64,000 bases of DNA, taken from contig NZ_ML660057.1 of the NCBI RefSeq assembly GCF_007004665.1, forward strand, positions 186,001 through 250,000. Direction: 5' to 3'. The position numbers were made by a program, and so were the translations under genes. This stretch comes from Denitrobaculum tricleocarpae (GTDB lineage: Bacteria > Pseudomonadota > Alphaproteobacteria > Kiloniellales > Kiloniellaceae). Shown piece by piece: positions 55,615 to 64,000 of this stretch. Position 1 is the first letter of the stretch. The number at the start of each line of letters is the position of its first letter. The notes beneath the pieces are model-generated. The model made no database searches and had not been told where the DNA came from. It was given only the letters and a program-made list of their open reading frames with translations.

Positions 55615-56199
55615 TCAAAAATCCTGCTGGCCAAGAGCCGCACGAACGCGGTTTTTGATGTAAACGCCATCGCGGGATGGCAGAATGCGGTCTTCCTCCG
55701 CCACGTCAATTGTGACCGCGGCAAAATTCAACGCGTTTTTCGCGTGAACCCGTGTACGAAGGTTACGGACACCGGCCAAGTCGGTGATACGGGCGGTCCA
55801 GTCGAAGTTGACGCTTTGGGCGACCTTGTCAAGCTCGATGCCGTGACCGGCGTGACTGCGCTGCATTCCCGTCTCGCCGTAGTGGCCGTTGTCGAGAACA
55901 ACGATCGTCAGGTTCTTGGGTGCCTGCACGGCAATAGTGGCAAGGGCTCCCATGCCCATCAGCATCTCACCGTCACCGGTCACCACCAGGACCGGATCCT
56001 GAGGTCGGGACATCGCCAGCCCAAGGCCGACGGTCGCGGCGCTGCCCATCGCGGCCCAAAGGTAATAATTCCGGTCGTGATCGCCCGCCGCCATGACATC
56101 GTAGGACGGCGACCCGAGACCGGTCGTCACGATCAGATCACCGCGATCTTCGAGCAGTTCGGCGACAGCTTCTCTACGGTTCAAATGGGTAGATGTCAT
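55615..56199 (-). CDS. TPP-dependent decarboxylase, beta (PP-domain) subunit
   Basis: A 194-residue subunit carrying the TPP diphosphate-binding motif GDGEMLMGMGALATI ending in LDNGHYG. It resembles the beta subunits of sulfopyruvate or phosphonopyruvate decarboxylases. The ATG at 56199 overlaps the alpha-subunit stop as ATGA. It would form an alpha-beta enzyme with that partner. The keto-acid substrate cannot be named from sequence alone. Confidence 0.85.
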   Translation of the reverse strand: MTSTHLNRREAVAELLEDRGDLIVTTGLGSPSYDVMAAGDHDRNYYLWAAMGSAATVGLGLAMSRPQDPVLVVTGDGEMLMGMGALATIAVQAPKNLTIVVLDNGHYGETGMQRSHAGHGIELDKVAQSVNFDWTARITDLAGVRNLRTRVHAKNALNFAAVTIDVAEEDRILPSRDGVYIKNRVRAALGQQDF

Positions 56200-56744
56200 T
56201 GCGCCTGGTTCCATACTTTTTTACCGATCAGTTGTTGGCTCAGGAGAACAGCACAGGCCTGGTCCCCATCGAATGCCATCGTCGCCGCTCCACGCAAGAG
56301 CCCCTCAACTTCCTCGGCTCTCTCGGCGCGCCAGGTCCTCACGCCCATGAGGTTCAAGGCTGCTTCGGTCGCCTGACCCATGGGATTTTGCCATTGATTG
56401 AATTCGGCCCAGTCGCCGCGCATGGTCACGACCATGAGCAGCGGAAAACGGCCGCATGCCGGGAGTGCCAAGGTGTTGATGCAGTTGCCGACACCGCTCG
56501 ATTGCAACAGTAGAACACCCCGCTCTCCGCCAAGCCAGGCCCCTGCCAGATAGCCGATCCCCTCCTCCTCGGTTGTTAAAACCACAGAGTGCACCGCCTT
56601 ATCGGCATTGAAGCGCTCGATGGCGGTGGAATGGCCCGCATCGGGCACGTAAGCCGCATGCTTTACATCGAAATCCTTCAGCACCTCATAGACCTGTAAT
56701 TTCCAGTCAATTGAGTGGCTGTTTTGGAGAGAGTTTTGCTGCAT
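56196..56744 (-). CDS. TPP-dependent decarboxylase, alpha (PYR-domain) subunit
   Basis: A 182-residue PYR-domain subunit (AAYVPDAGHSTAIERFN, with the Glu pair in VVLTTEEEGIGYLAGAWLGG) of the ComD/sulfopyruvate-decarboxylase alpha type. I chose the ATG at 56744, although it has no clear ribosome site; a GTG at 56801 would extend into the promoter. It overlaps the beta-subunit gene by ATGA. It is divergent from the LysR regulator, a likely controller. Confidence 0.83.
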   Translation of the reverse strand: MQQNSLQNSHSIDWKLQVYEVLKDFDVKHAAYVPDAGHSTAIERFNADKAVHSVVLTTEEEGIGYLAGAWLGGERGVLLLQSSGVGNCINTLALPACGRFPLLMVVTMRGDWAEFNQWQNPMGQATEAALNLMGVRTWRAERAEEVEGLLRGAATMAFDGDQACAVLLSQQLIGKKVWNQAQ

Positions 56745-56791
56745 GAGGGGTTCGCACTTCAAGTTGCCTGCATGACCTTGTCGTTGAGAAT

Positions 56792-56856
56792 CTATCAACA
56801 CAACGGATATATTTGAAATATAAGAATTTACGAAAAGCTATATAATTTTTTGATAG
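56792..56856. promoter_or_regulatory. Divergent LysR-type control region
   Basis: CTATCAA (56792-56798) and TTGATAG (56850-56856) form a perfect inverted repeat flanking an AT-rich core. TATAAT (56841-56846) is a good -10 for the rightward LysR gene, leaving only a very short leader and no ribosome site before its ATG. The arrangement suits autoregulation by the LysR protein. Confidence 0.4.
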
Positions 56857-56860
56857 TACG

Positions 56861-57820
56861 ATGGACCTTAAACAACTCAACACCTTCGTCCAGGTCGCGG
56901 AACTGGGCAGTCTGAGTAAGACGGCCGAGCGCCTGAGAATCGCGCAACCCGCACTCAGCCGGCAAATCCGGATGCTGGAAGACGAGCTTAAAACGCAGCT
57001 CTTCTCACGCCACGGGCGGGGCATGGTCCTGACCGAAGCAGGCGAGTTGCTGTTGTCGCGCGCCACCTCGATCCTGCGTCAGGTCGAGGAAACCTGCGCG
57101 GACCTGACGGAACAGGCTGTTGCGGTCAGAGGAAAGGTCGTGATCGGAATTCCGCCGACAGTCGGCGATATCCTCGCCGCCCGTATCACTGAGCGCTTTC
57201 GCACAGCCTACCCGGAGGTAAGTTTGAGGATCGTCCCGGCCTTTACCGAGTATCTTCTGGAGTGGCTGCTCAGGGGTGAAGTCGACATCGCCATCATGTA
57301 CGCCCAGGAGAAGCAGACAAACCTGATGGTGCAGCCGCTTCTGATGGAAAACCTCTTTCTGGTCGCCAGCAAGGAAGCAGCGCTTGATGTCCGGCGTGCG
57401 GTGCGCTTCGCCGCTATCGCGCAGCGCACGCTTGTTCTGCCCGGCCCAAACCACAGCCTGCGTATTCTCCTGGAACAGGAAGCGGCGAAGCAGGGCCTGC
57501 AGCTGAATGTGCCGGTCGAAGCCGATGCCCTGCAGACTCTTAAGGATCTGGCGCGGCGCGGACATGCAGCGACAGTTCTGCCCTATGCCTCGATCCACGA
57601 AGAGGTCGCGGAAGGCAAGCTGACGGCAACACCGATTGTTGCTCCGGCCCTCTCACGCAAACTTGTCGTCGCCTTGCCGCTTGGTCGCCAGACTTCGAAC
57701 GCAGTAACGCGATTTTCTCAGGAGTTATGCAGGGAGGTGACGGAAATGGTCGAAGACGGTGTTTGGGATGGACAATTGCTGCTCAAGAGCCAACAAGAGG
57801 AGACCGCCGCTCAACGATAG
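56861..57820 (+). CDS. LysR-family transcriptional regulator
   Basis: A 319-residue LysR protein. The helix-turn-helix is about residues 16-38 (LSKTAERLRIAQPALSRQIR). The effector-binding domain is about 92-300 (VVIGIPPTVGDILAARITER). It opens right at a TATAAT element with almost no leader. It is divergent from the TPP decarboxylase genes, the most likely targets. The C-terminal tail is polar. The ligand is unknown. Confidence 0.92.
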   Translation: MDLKQLNTFVQVAELGSLSKTAERLRIAQPALSRQIRMLEDELKTQLFSRHGRGMVLTEAGELLLSRATSILRQVEETCADLTEQAVAVRGKVVIGIPPTVGDILAARITERFRTAYPEVSLRIVPAFTEYLLEWLLRGEVDIAIMYAQEKQTNLMVQPLLMENLFLVASKEAALDVRRAVRFAAIAQRTLVLPGPNHSLRILLEQEAAKQGLQLNVPVEADALQTLKDLARRGHAATVLPYASIHEEVAEGKLTATPIVAPALSRKLVVALPLGRQTSNAVTRFSQELCREVTEMVEDGVWDGQLLLKSQQEETAAQR

Positions 57821-57832
57821 ATGTGATTGCCT

Positions 57833-58213
57833 TTAAGTCGGCAACTTGTCTTCCAGGCACTCGTTAATCGCAACCAGCAAAGCACTGTTATCCAGGGGTT
57901 TGTAAAAAGTCTTGCACGCCCCCAGTTTCTTGGCCATTGCCAGAAAGTCAAAGTTGCCGATGCGGGACCCGCCGGAGATAGCAATAATCTTCAACTCAGG
58001 TCGCTTTTTCTGGAGTTCCATAATTGTCTCGAGACCGTCTTTTTCCGGCATGACGATATCGGCAACGACAAGATCCACGGGAGTTGACTCGACAGCTTTG
58101 ACTGCCTGTTTCCCATCGGTGACCGCTGTGACGTCATGACCGGCGCGCGAGAGAAACACCTCAAGCATCTCGCAAATCAACGGTTCATCGTCCACAACCA
58201 AGATCTTTGCCAC
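57833..58213 (-). CDS. Single-domain response regulator (CheY-like)
   Basis: A 126-residue receiver domain with acidic pair DDE at the N-terminus, phospho-acceptor in VVADIVMPE, and conserved Lys in FYKPL. There is no output domain, so it works by protein contact or as a phosphate relay. The GTG at 58213 has GGAGGGG upstream. It is 23 bp downstream of the histidine kinase gene, its probable partner. The convergent LysR gene ends 12 bp away. Confidence 0.92.
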   Translation of the reverse strand: MAKILVVDDEPLICEMLEVFLSRAGHDVTAVTDGKQAVKAVESTPVDLVVADIVMPEKDGLETIMELQKKRPELKIIAISGGSRIGNFDFLAMAKKLGACKTFYKPLDNSALLVAINECLEDKLPT

Positions 58214-58236
58214 TTTTCCCCTCCAAAAAGACGGAC

Positions 58237-60423
58237 CTACGTCACAGAGCTCCGCATGCCGCCGCTTTCGAGCCTTTGTCCCTCATAAACCGGCAAGTAG
58301 ACCTCGAAGGTCGTCCCTTCGCCGACTCGGGTATAAATCACTATGACACCTTCATGCCCGGTGACAATACCATGCACGACCGACAGTCCCAGGCCCGTGC
58401 CTTCACCAACCGGTTTCGTTGTGAAAAAGGGATCATAGATTTTCACCAACACATCATCCGGGATACCACACCCACGGTCGGCCACCGACAAGCGAACATA
58501 GGGCCCTGGATGCAGTCCCAAGTGTTGATCTGCGAAGGCCTGGTCGACTTCGGTCTCGATCATTGTCAGACGGATCGACCCCTTGCCGTCGGAGTAGGAC
58601 TGAAAGGCATTGGTCATCAGGTTCACAGTCAATTGTTGGATCTGCGTCTCGTCGGCCAAAACTATGCCACAGTTGTCATCGATCTCCATATCGAGAACCA
58701 TTGTGGAGGGCAGACCAGCCCGCAACAGCGTGACGGATTCGCGAACAGCATGGCTGATTTGGAGAGGCTCCCGGTTCGCTTGTTCGCGGCGGCTGAAGAA
58801 CAAAATCTGGTCGACGATGGATTTCGAGCGTTGCGCGGCTTGATCGATTTTGGAGATCAGCTTGCTAGTAAAGCTCTCTTTGGGCTCCTCTTCGAGAGCG
58901 ATTTTGGTACAACCTAGAATGACATACAGCATATTGTTAAAGTCATGCGCGATGCCACCCGCCAGCGTACCCAGGCTATCGAGCTTTTGGGTGTGAACGA
59001 GCTGCCTCTCCAGGGTCTCACGCCGGGCCAGCTCCCGTTCCAGACTCTGGTTTGCCGAGTCTAACTGATCGGTGCGCTGTTGCACCTGCGCCCGAAGCTG
59101 ATCAAACGTCATCCTGAGCTGGGCAACTTCATCGCCCCGCCTGCGGACAGGCGGGACAGTGGAACCATAACGCTCACCAAGAGAGACCATGTCCCCCGTC
59201 AAATTCTTAATCGGACGCACAACAGTCAGAACGATAAACGACAACAATCCGATAGATGCGATCATCGCGATGATGAGCAGCGTCAGAATTGTTGTTCTCG
59301 CCTGGTCAACGGCGTGCTCCGCAGCTTCATCGGCACCGTCGCTGATTGCGTCGGCTGACTCGGCAACCTGATCCAGCGCCGCAACGGCGTTATCTGCGTC
59401 GGTTTCCAGGCGTTCTGCAAGCAGTCTGGACTCGCGCACGGCCGCCAGCTTGGCCCGGTGTGTCTCGAAGAGCTGTCCGCGGCCATAGCCCAGCTTAAAG
59501 AGGGTGTCGAGCCTGGAGCGGAGTTCGTCAACGTCGCTTTTGTCTCTTTGCGTTTCCGTCAGCTTGCGCAAAACACTCAGATGCGGCCACACGCTCTCAT
59601 ACAAGGCGACAAATTCAGCTTCGATCGCGCCCAGTTTGCTGGAGTTTCGCTCTGCGATATATTCGCCGGCCGTGTCTTGTAACTCGATGATCAGGCGCTG
59701 CATCTTCAAAGCCGCTTCCACGACCGGATAGTCTCTATCGAAGAGTTGCCCGAGGACGCCGTTCACAGAGTGTCCATCGGCCCCACGTTCTGCCAGTCTA
59801 TCCCCTTCCTCCTCAGCCTTCGCCATTTGCAGTTCATTTTTTTCGGCCAAGACATCGAGCAATTTAGTCAACTCCGAACCCGCCAGGTCGAATGCGGTGA
59901 GGAGCTTGGTTTCTTCTTGTTCGTTGTTCAAAGCGCTCCTGAGAACCGAGACCATTTGAAGGGCATGTTCGTTGAACTCAGATTGCTCCTGGCGCGCCGT
60001 AGCCAGTTCATCCAGGAGCGAGACATCGCTGACCAGGCCCTGCAGTTCGACATAGGTCTGATCGAACTTATGATCAAGCACACTAAGTTCTGTGATCAAT
60101 GGCTCCATGCGGTTGAGGTCGCTGTCTGCAATAATCTCCTCCGCTACTTTGGTTGCTTCAAAGATCAGAGCGATAAGGTCATCGGATGTCTCGACCGTTG
60201 GGGCTGCAACGTCCGAAATGTGGTTCAGAGTCGTGTTGATTCTGTCAATAAAGTACAAGCCCGTGATACCAACCAGGACAGCCGAGATCGAAATCGTTGC
60301 AAAACCGGCAACGAGTTTCTTCGAGATATTTAGGTTGATGAAGGGCGCAAAGACCTTCAGCACACTTGAAAGCGGCGGGAACCTCCGCGCCCCGGTTACA
60401 ACAAAATCGCTAGACGAAACCAT
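58237..60423 (-). CDS. Membrane histidine kinase with a chemoreceptor-like sensor
   Basis: A 728-residue kinase. TM1 is about 40-60, a large helical sensor domain about 60-385, TM2 about 386-408 and HAMP about 408-460. HisKA has H493 (LAGGIAHDFNNMLYVILG). The HATPase has NLMTNAFQSY, DRGCGIPDD, YDPFFTTK and GEGTGLGLSV. The sensor ([15 protein letters not shown], then QDTAGEYIAERNSSKLG) is homologous to that of the chemoreceptor upstream. It should signal to the single-domain regulator 23 bp downstream. Confidence 0.92.
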   Translation of the reverse strand: MVSSSDFVVTGARRFPPLSSVLKVFAPFINLNISKKLVAGFATISISAVLVGITGLYFIDRINTTLNHISDVAAPTVETSDDLIALIFEATKVAEEIIADSDLNRMEPLITELSVLDHKFDQTYVELQGLVSDVSLLDELATARQEQSEFNEHALQMVSVLRSALNNEQEETKLLTAFDLAGSELTKLLDVLAEKNELQMAKAEEEGDRLAERGADGHSVNGVLGQLFDRDYPVVEAALKMQRLIIELQDTAGEYIAERNSSKLGAIEAEFVALYESVWPHLSVLRKLTETQRDKSDVDELRSRLDTLFKLGYGRGQLFETHRAKLAAVRESRLLAERLETDADNAVAALDQVAESADAISDGADEAAEHAVDQARTTILTLLIIAMIASIGLLSFIVLTVVRPIKNLTGDMVSLGERYGSTVPPVRRRGDEVAQLRMTFDQLRAQVQQRTDQLDSANQSLERELARRETLERQLVHTQKLDSLGTLAGGIAHDFNNMLYVILGCTKIALEEEPKESFTSKLISKIDQAAQRSKSIVDQILFFSRREQANREPLQISHAVRESVTLLRAGLPSTMVLDMEIDDNCGIVLADETQIQQLTVNLMTNAFQSYSDGKGSIRLTMIETEVDQAFADQHLGLHPGPYVRLSVADRGCGIPDDVLVKIYDPFFTTKPVGEGTGLGLSVVHGIVTGHEGVIVIYTRVGEGTTFEVYLPVYEGQRLESGGMRSSVT

Positions 60424-60591
60424 GCCCCCCCCTTAACGACGCTCCTACCCGCAATCATTCTCCGGGCCGGCCCAACGCCGGATAGCGAGAAATAACCCGC
60501 CCGCGCCTTGGACGATTGAGATACGTCAAAGTCTTGCGCCCCTGCGTCGGCGAGTGATCATTATTACGCGAACAGCTAGTCTCATTCCAGT

Positions 60592-62835
60592 TTATGCGCT
60601 GCGGATACCCTCTAGAAAGCCATCGACACTATCGCTCATCGATTGAGCACGTTGCCCTAAATCGTCAGCCGCCTGCAGAACTTCGTTCGCAGCTTTCTCA
60701 GTTTCTTGGGCGCCTTGACTTACACCGACGATGTTGGCGCTAACACTGGCCGTTCCCGCGGAGGCTTCGGAAACGTTGCGTGATATTTCCTGGGTTGCCG
60801 CGCGCTGCTCTTCCATTGCGGCGGAAATCGTCGAGGCGATCTCGTTCATTTTGCCGATCGTCCCGGCAATTTTGTGGATCGCGTTCGCCGCTTCGTCGGA
60901 AATGTCCTGAATACTATTGATCTGGGTACCTATTTCCTCGGTCGCTTTCGCCGTTTGGTTGGCCAATGATTTGACCTCGGAGGCGACAACGGCGAAACCT
61001 TTGCCGGCATCCCCCGCACGCGCGGCCTCAATCGTCGCGTTGAGAGCCAAGAGGTTTGTCTGCTCCGCGATATCGGTGATCAGACTCACGACATCACCTA
61101 TCTTCTGTGAAGCCGAACTGAGATTTTTAACTGTTTCCGTCGTTGACTCAGCCTCTTCAGCCGCCGCACGGGTGATCTGCGAGGAATGATCCATCTGTTG
61201 AGTGATCTCGACGATCGAACTGCTCAACTGTTCAGTTGCGGCTGCAACGGTCTGGACGTTGACGTCGGCTTCTTCTGAACCCGCAGCCACTGCGGCAGAC
61301 TGGCTGTTCGATTGTTCTGCAGTCGCAGACAGCGTCTGTGCATTGCTCCGCAGCTGCGAAACAGCAGCATTCACTGAACTCAATACATCGTTGCTTGAGA
61401 TTTCGAAACTCGAGATAAGTTCCGCAACCCGCTCGGAGCGCGCTTCGCGGGCCAACTGATGCTCCCGCTCACGGTCATTGAGACGCTCTTTTTCGATCGC
61501 GTTTTCTTTAAAGACCTGTACTGCCTTGGCCATATCGCCGATTTCGTCTCGCCGCTGAATACTCGGGACCTCCACTGAGGTGTCTCCGTCGCTCAGATGT
61601 TTCATCGATTGCGTCATTCCCTTGATCGGCCGGATAACCGACGCGACCGCGAAGTAAATCAGTCCTGCCGAAATCACGGCTGCAAGCAAGAGCAGAGAGA
61701 GGATTGAGAGGCTGGCTTGAGTCACTGCCTGATCTGCTTCATTCGCAGAAGCTTTGGAAATTGCCTCGGCGTATTCCCCCACGTTGTCCAGGACCTGGGC
61801 GACCGCGTCGGCCTCCGCTTCAAGATCCTCAGTGAGTTCATCCGCCTCGGTCTCTGCCTGCAACATATCCCTGTGCGTATCGAAGAGCATTTCGTCATCC
61901 CCCGCAAAGACGATCCACTCCTGAAACAACTTACTTAGCGATTCGGCGTCCGCCGTGTCCTCTTCGCTCTCCGCAAACTCGGCGAGAATACTGATATTCT
62001 TCAGCACGCCGCGAGACAGTGTCTCGAACTCTTTCGCCACAGCCCCCAGTTTTGCAGCAGATTCCTCCGCCAGATACTCTCCGGCCGTGTCCTGCATCTC
62101 AATAACCTGGCGCTGTAGCTTCAAGGCGGCCTCAACGACCGGATAGTCGACCCGGTAAAGCTGTTGAATCACTTGATCCACTTGTGCTGCGGTGGCACCA
62201 CTCGCCAGCAATTCGCCGACCCGGGTTTGCACCTGAGCCATCTCGGCTTCGTTTTCGGTCGCAAATTCATCCAACGCAATGATCATGCGCTGGCCCAGTT
62301 CGTCAAAAGTGAAAAGCAATTCCTTGGCTTTCGCCTCTTCTTCAAGTTCTATCCGGTGCGCTGCAAACATCTCGCGGGAAATCTCGACAAACCTTTTCTG
62401 GGCCGACCTTGTCGCAAGCAATTCGTCATTGAGTTGCGGGTCTGTCACAATTCTCTGCAGCTCGGAGAATGACGACAGAAACAAACCGTCCAGAACGGCG
62501 AACTCCTCAACAAGAGGCGTTATATCCTCAAGGTCTTCTTCGGCAATGACTTCCTCCGCGACCTTGGTTGCTTCCCAGATGTTGGAATTCAGACTCTCGG
62601 CCAAGAACACCGTGGGTTCCGACGTCTCCGTAATATCTGTGAGCCGGTCATTGATTCTATCGACAAAGAACAAACCCGCGATACCGATCAGTGCGCTAAG
62701 CACCGCCAATCCAGTGAATCCCGCAATCAGCTTAGCGGATATCTTGACTTTCGCGAAGGTTACCCGACCCAAAGGCAAGGACACACTTGGCTTTATCCGC
62801 GGCTGCTTGGCATCGATACTGGCTTGCGGTGACAT
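60592..62835 (-). CDS. Methyl-accepting chemotaxis protein
   Basis: A 747-residue chemoreceptor. TM1 is about 37-57, a long helical periplasmic domain about 58-385, TM2 about 385-405 and HAMP about 405-460. The cytoplasmic signalling domain has the conserved hairpin tip ([20 protein letters not shown], then [20 protein letters not shown]). AGGAG precedes the ATG by nine bases. The sensor ([32 protein letters not shown]) closely resembles that of the downstream histidine kinase, so both probably detect the same class of signal. The 168-bp gap between them has no terminator. Confidence 0.93.
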   Translation of the reverse strand: MSPQASIDAKQPRIKPSVSLPLGRVTFAKVKISAKLIAGFTGLAVLSALIGIAGLFFVDRINDRLTDITETSEPTVFLAESLNSNIWEATKVAEEVIAEEDLEDITPLVEEFAVLDGLFLSSFSELQRIVTDPQLNDELLATRSAQKRFVEISREMFAAHRIELEEEAKAKELLFTFDELGQRMIIALDEFATENEAEMAQVQTRVGELLASGATAAQVDQVIQQLYRVDYPVVEAALKLQRQVIEMQDTAGEYLAEESAAKLGAVAKEFETLSRGVLKNISILAEFAESEEDTADAESLSKLFQEWIVFAGDDEMLFDTHRDMLQAETEADELTEDLEAEADAVAQVLDNVGEYAEAISKASANEADQAVTQASLSILSLLLLAAVISAGLIYFAVASVIRPIKGMTQSMKHLSDGDTSVEVPSIQRRDEIGDMAKAVQVFKENAIEKERLNDREREHQLAREARSERVAELISSFEISSNDVLSSVNAAVSQLRSNAQTLSATAEQSNSQSAAVAAGSEEADVNVQTVAAATEQLSSSIVEITQQMDHSSQITRAAAEEAESTTETVKNLSSASQKIGDVVSLITDIAEQTNLLALNATIEAARAGDAGKGFAVVASEVKSLANQTAKATEEIGTQINSIQDISDEAANAIHKIAGTIGKMNEIASTISAAMEEQRAATQEISRNVSEASAGTASVSANIVGVSQGAQETEKAANEVLQAADDLGQRAQSMSDSVDGFLEGIRSA

Positions 62836-63650
62836 TGCACAATCTCCTAAAGATCATAGCGCCGCGCCGCATACAGCAGGATATCTAAGTCGACCGGGAC
62901 ACACTCCAGTCACTCTCAACATCGCTCTCATATCGAGCTTGCACTCAGTGACGCACGAGTACCTGATCGATGGAAGCTCCTGCCGTTAGGTGCAAGCGCA
63001 TTTACGCATCAAATATTTAAACACAAAACATCGTTTAAACATTTTTATATAACGTTTTATTAATTGCAGAGATGAGTTTTTAATAAGCATAGGTTGTATG
63101 AGCAACATGCTTGAAAGAGCGGTCGAGTGTGGAGGGCTTCTCTCGATCGCTTGTTTCAAGACCGCTTTTTGATCCGCCGGAGAGCACATGCAGAATCAAA
63201 GCCTGAAGTCTGCGAACGAAACCGTGCATGTAAGGACGACTGATTATTGTTTCAAAAACAACCGAAAGAAGAATATAGTTAGTACATACAAATAAAAATT
63301 TGAGTCCGTCTCGACATCTGTCACTATCTCCCCTCAAAGTGAGGAAACCCAAATCAGCCAGTCCGTTTTATGCTGAGACAGGTAGAGACCAGCTTGAGCA
63401 AACCCCTCTTCACTCAAGAATGCAACGTGCAGAAACACGGGATTCAAGCGGTCGCAACACTACCTAAAATTGCTGTTTTTGCTACCTTGAATTGTTTCGA
63501 ATTGCCAATTAAAGTAACGCATAATGTTTAGACGCGCGTGCGATCCTGTTTAATCGCATGCTAACAGTGATGGACTTTGTGGCGCTCCCGATGCAGAAGG
63601 CGTTTCACAGATTCGACGCTTAACTCGCGAAAAGACTGGTACGAGATCAG
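62836..63650. other. AT-rich intergenic region
   Basis: 815 bp between the chemoreceptor start and the right-edge gene. Besides the structured element at 63105-63171 it contains TTTAAAC (63016-63022) with GTTTAAA (63033-63039), followed by CATTTTTAT, and TTGTTT-CAA-AAACAA (63247-63261). No convincing gene is seen; short open frames have poor composition. Confidence 0.5.
63105..63171 (+). ncRNA. Candidate regulatory RNA with alternative hairpins and T-tract
   Basis: Two competing folds are possible on the plus strand. In one, CTTGAAA (63110-63116), AGCG (63118-63121) and TCGAG (63123-63127) pair with CTCGA (63142-63146), CGCT (63148-63151) and TTTCAAG (63154-63160). In the other, AAAGAGCGGTC (63114-63124) pairs with GACCGCTTTTT (63160-63170, one G-U), a terminator with a T run. 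Whether it is a small RNA end or an attenuator is unknown. Confidence 0.4.
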
Positions 63651-64000
63651 ATGCCAAACAAAGGGAGCACCAAATCCGCGTCTTCGCCGTCCTCCGGCAA
63701 AGTCCGCGAGGACTGGCTGAGAGAGGTCGCCACGGCGATGCGGGGATGGTTCGACGATCTTGGATTTCCCCTGCCCGACTTCGATGTCCGCACCGGCTTT
63801 CCAAGTGTCGGCCGCAGAAGCCCGAACATCACCGACTCCTGGACACAGGATAACGGCGCCACTTATGTAATCCTGGTTCGGCCCGACCGCAGCGAGGAAA
63901 CAGAAGTTGCAGCGGCATTGGCGTTTCAGATGTGCCGGATTGCCGTCGGGGACCGGGATCAACACGGTTATCTATTCCGTCACCTGGCAATATCCCTGGG
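63651..64000 (+). CDS. Hypothetical protein, possibly SprT-like phage-type (partial)
   Basis: The first about 117 residues of a protein cut by the right edge. It has a Ser/Lys-rich start, a helix (REDWLREVATAMRGWFDDLG), then FPLPDFDVRTGFPSVGRRSP and NGATYVILVRPD. This pattern recalls short proteins of phages and prophages annotated as SprT-like, where an HExxH metalloprotease-like motif would follow further on; that part is not in the window. The ribosome site is weak. Function is a guess. Confidence 0.5.
   Translation, partial: MPNKGSTKSASSPSSGKVREDWLREVATAMRGWFDDLGFPLPDFDVRTGFPSVGRRSPNITDSWTQDNGATYVILVRPDRSEETEVAAALAFQMCRIAVGDRDQHGYLFRHLAISL

Noticed and set aside
58237-62835. Considered whether the kinase and chemoreceptor are one broken gene
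   Set aside because: Each has its own ribosome site, full TM-HAMP set and complete output domain, with 168 bp between them.

Overview
The window reads as a chromosomal segment of a free-living alphaproteobacterium. GC content is fairly high, with a few AT-rich regulatory gaps. Gene content (CUT1-type ABC importer, molybdenum hydroxylase, seven-gene Mrp antiporter, H-NOX signalling, many two-component proteins) fits a Rhodospirillales-like, probably marine or halotolerant organism; that placement is inference. No rRNA, tRNA, insertion sequence or CRISPR array was seen.

Layout. (1) 1-6.4 kb: a catabolic locus with an ABC importer (binding protein cut by the left edge, one ATPase), an amidohydrolase, a TauD-type oxygenase and a PfkB kinase, plus a divergent PhyH-type oxygenase. 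(2) 6.6-9.3 kb: a tight operon of an NrtR-like Nudix regulator, an SPFH/band-7 protein and an NAD-kinase-like protein, followed by a GFA-family protein and a convergent zinc alcohol dehydrogenase. (3) 11.1-21.2 kb: a dense signalling region. A PhnD-like binding protein overlaps a membrane histidine kinase; next come a LuxR-type response regulator, a receiver-kinase hybrid, and an H-NOX operon (H-NOX, PAS kinase, receiver-HDOD, receiver with degenerate HD-GYP).

(4) 21.4-37.4 kb: the most unusual stretch. It holds a large lipoprotein with two haem-c motifs, a pair of tandem paralogues of unknown function separated by 15-bp repeats, an anti-sigma-like membrane protein whose outer domain resembles a subtilisin propeptide, an exported subtilase, several exported or membrane proteins of unknown function, a 1.2-kb non-coding gap with a minus-strand terminator, and an operon of an outer-membrane barrel, an exported beta-rich protein and an ECF sigma factor. 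I read the anti-sigma/protease pair and the sigma/barrel operon as possible parts of one envelope-sensing system.

(5) 37.4-43.2 kb: mrpABCDEFG, transcribed leftward. (6) 43.4-46.8 kb: a YdcH-like protein, a tandem universal stress protein and an OxyR-like regulator that lacks the first redox cysteine. (7) 46.8-57.8 kb: a second catabolic locus with a MoaD/ThiS-like protein, a three-subunit molybdenum hydroxylase, a DAO-type flavoprotein, an acetolactate-synthase-like TPP enzyme, an aldehyde dehydrogenase, a two-subunit TPP decarboxylase and a LysR regulator. (8) 57.8-62.8 kb: a chemoreceptor, a histidine kinase and a single-domain response regulator; receptor and kinase carry paralogous sensor domains. 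The right edge has an AT-rich gap with a strong candidate RNA structure and the start of a gene that recalls phage SprT-like proteins.
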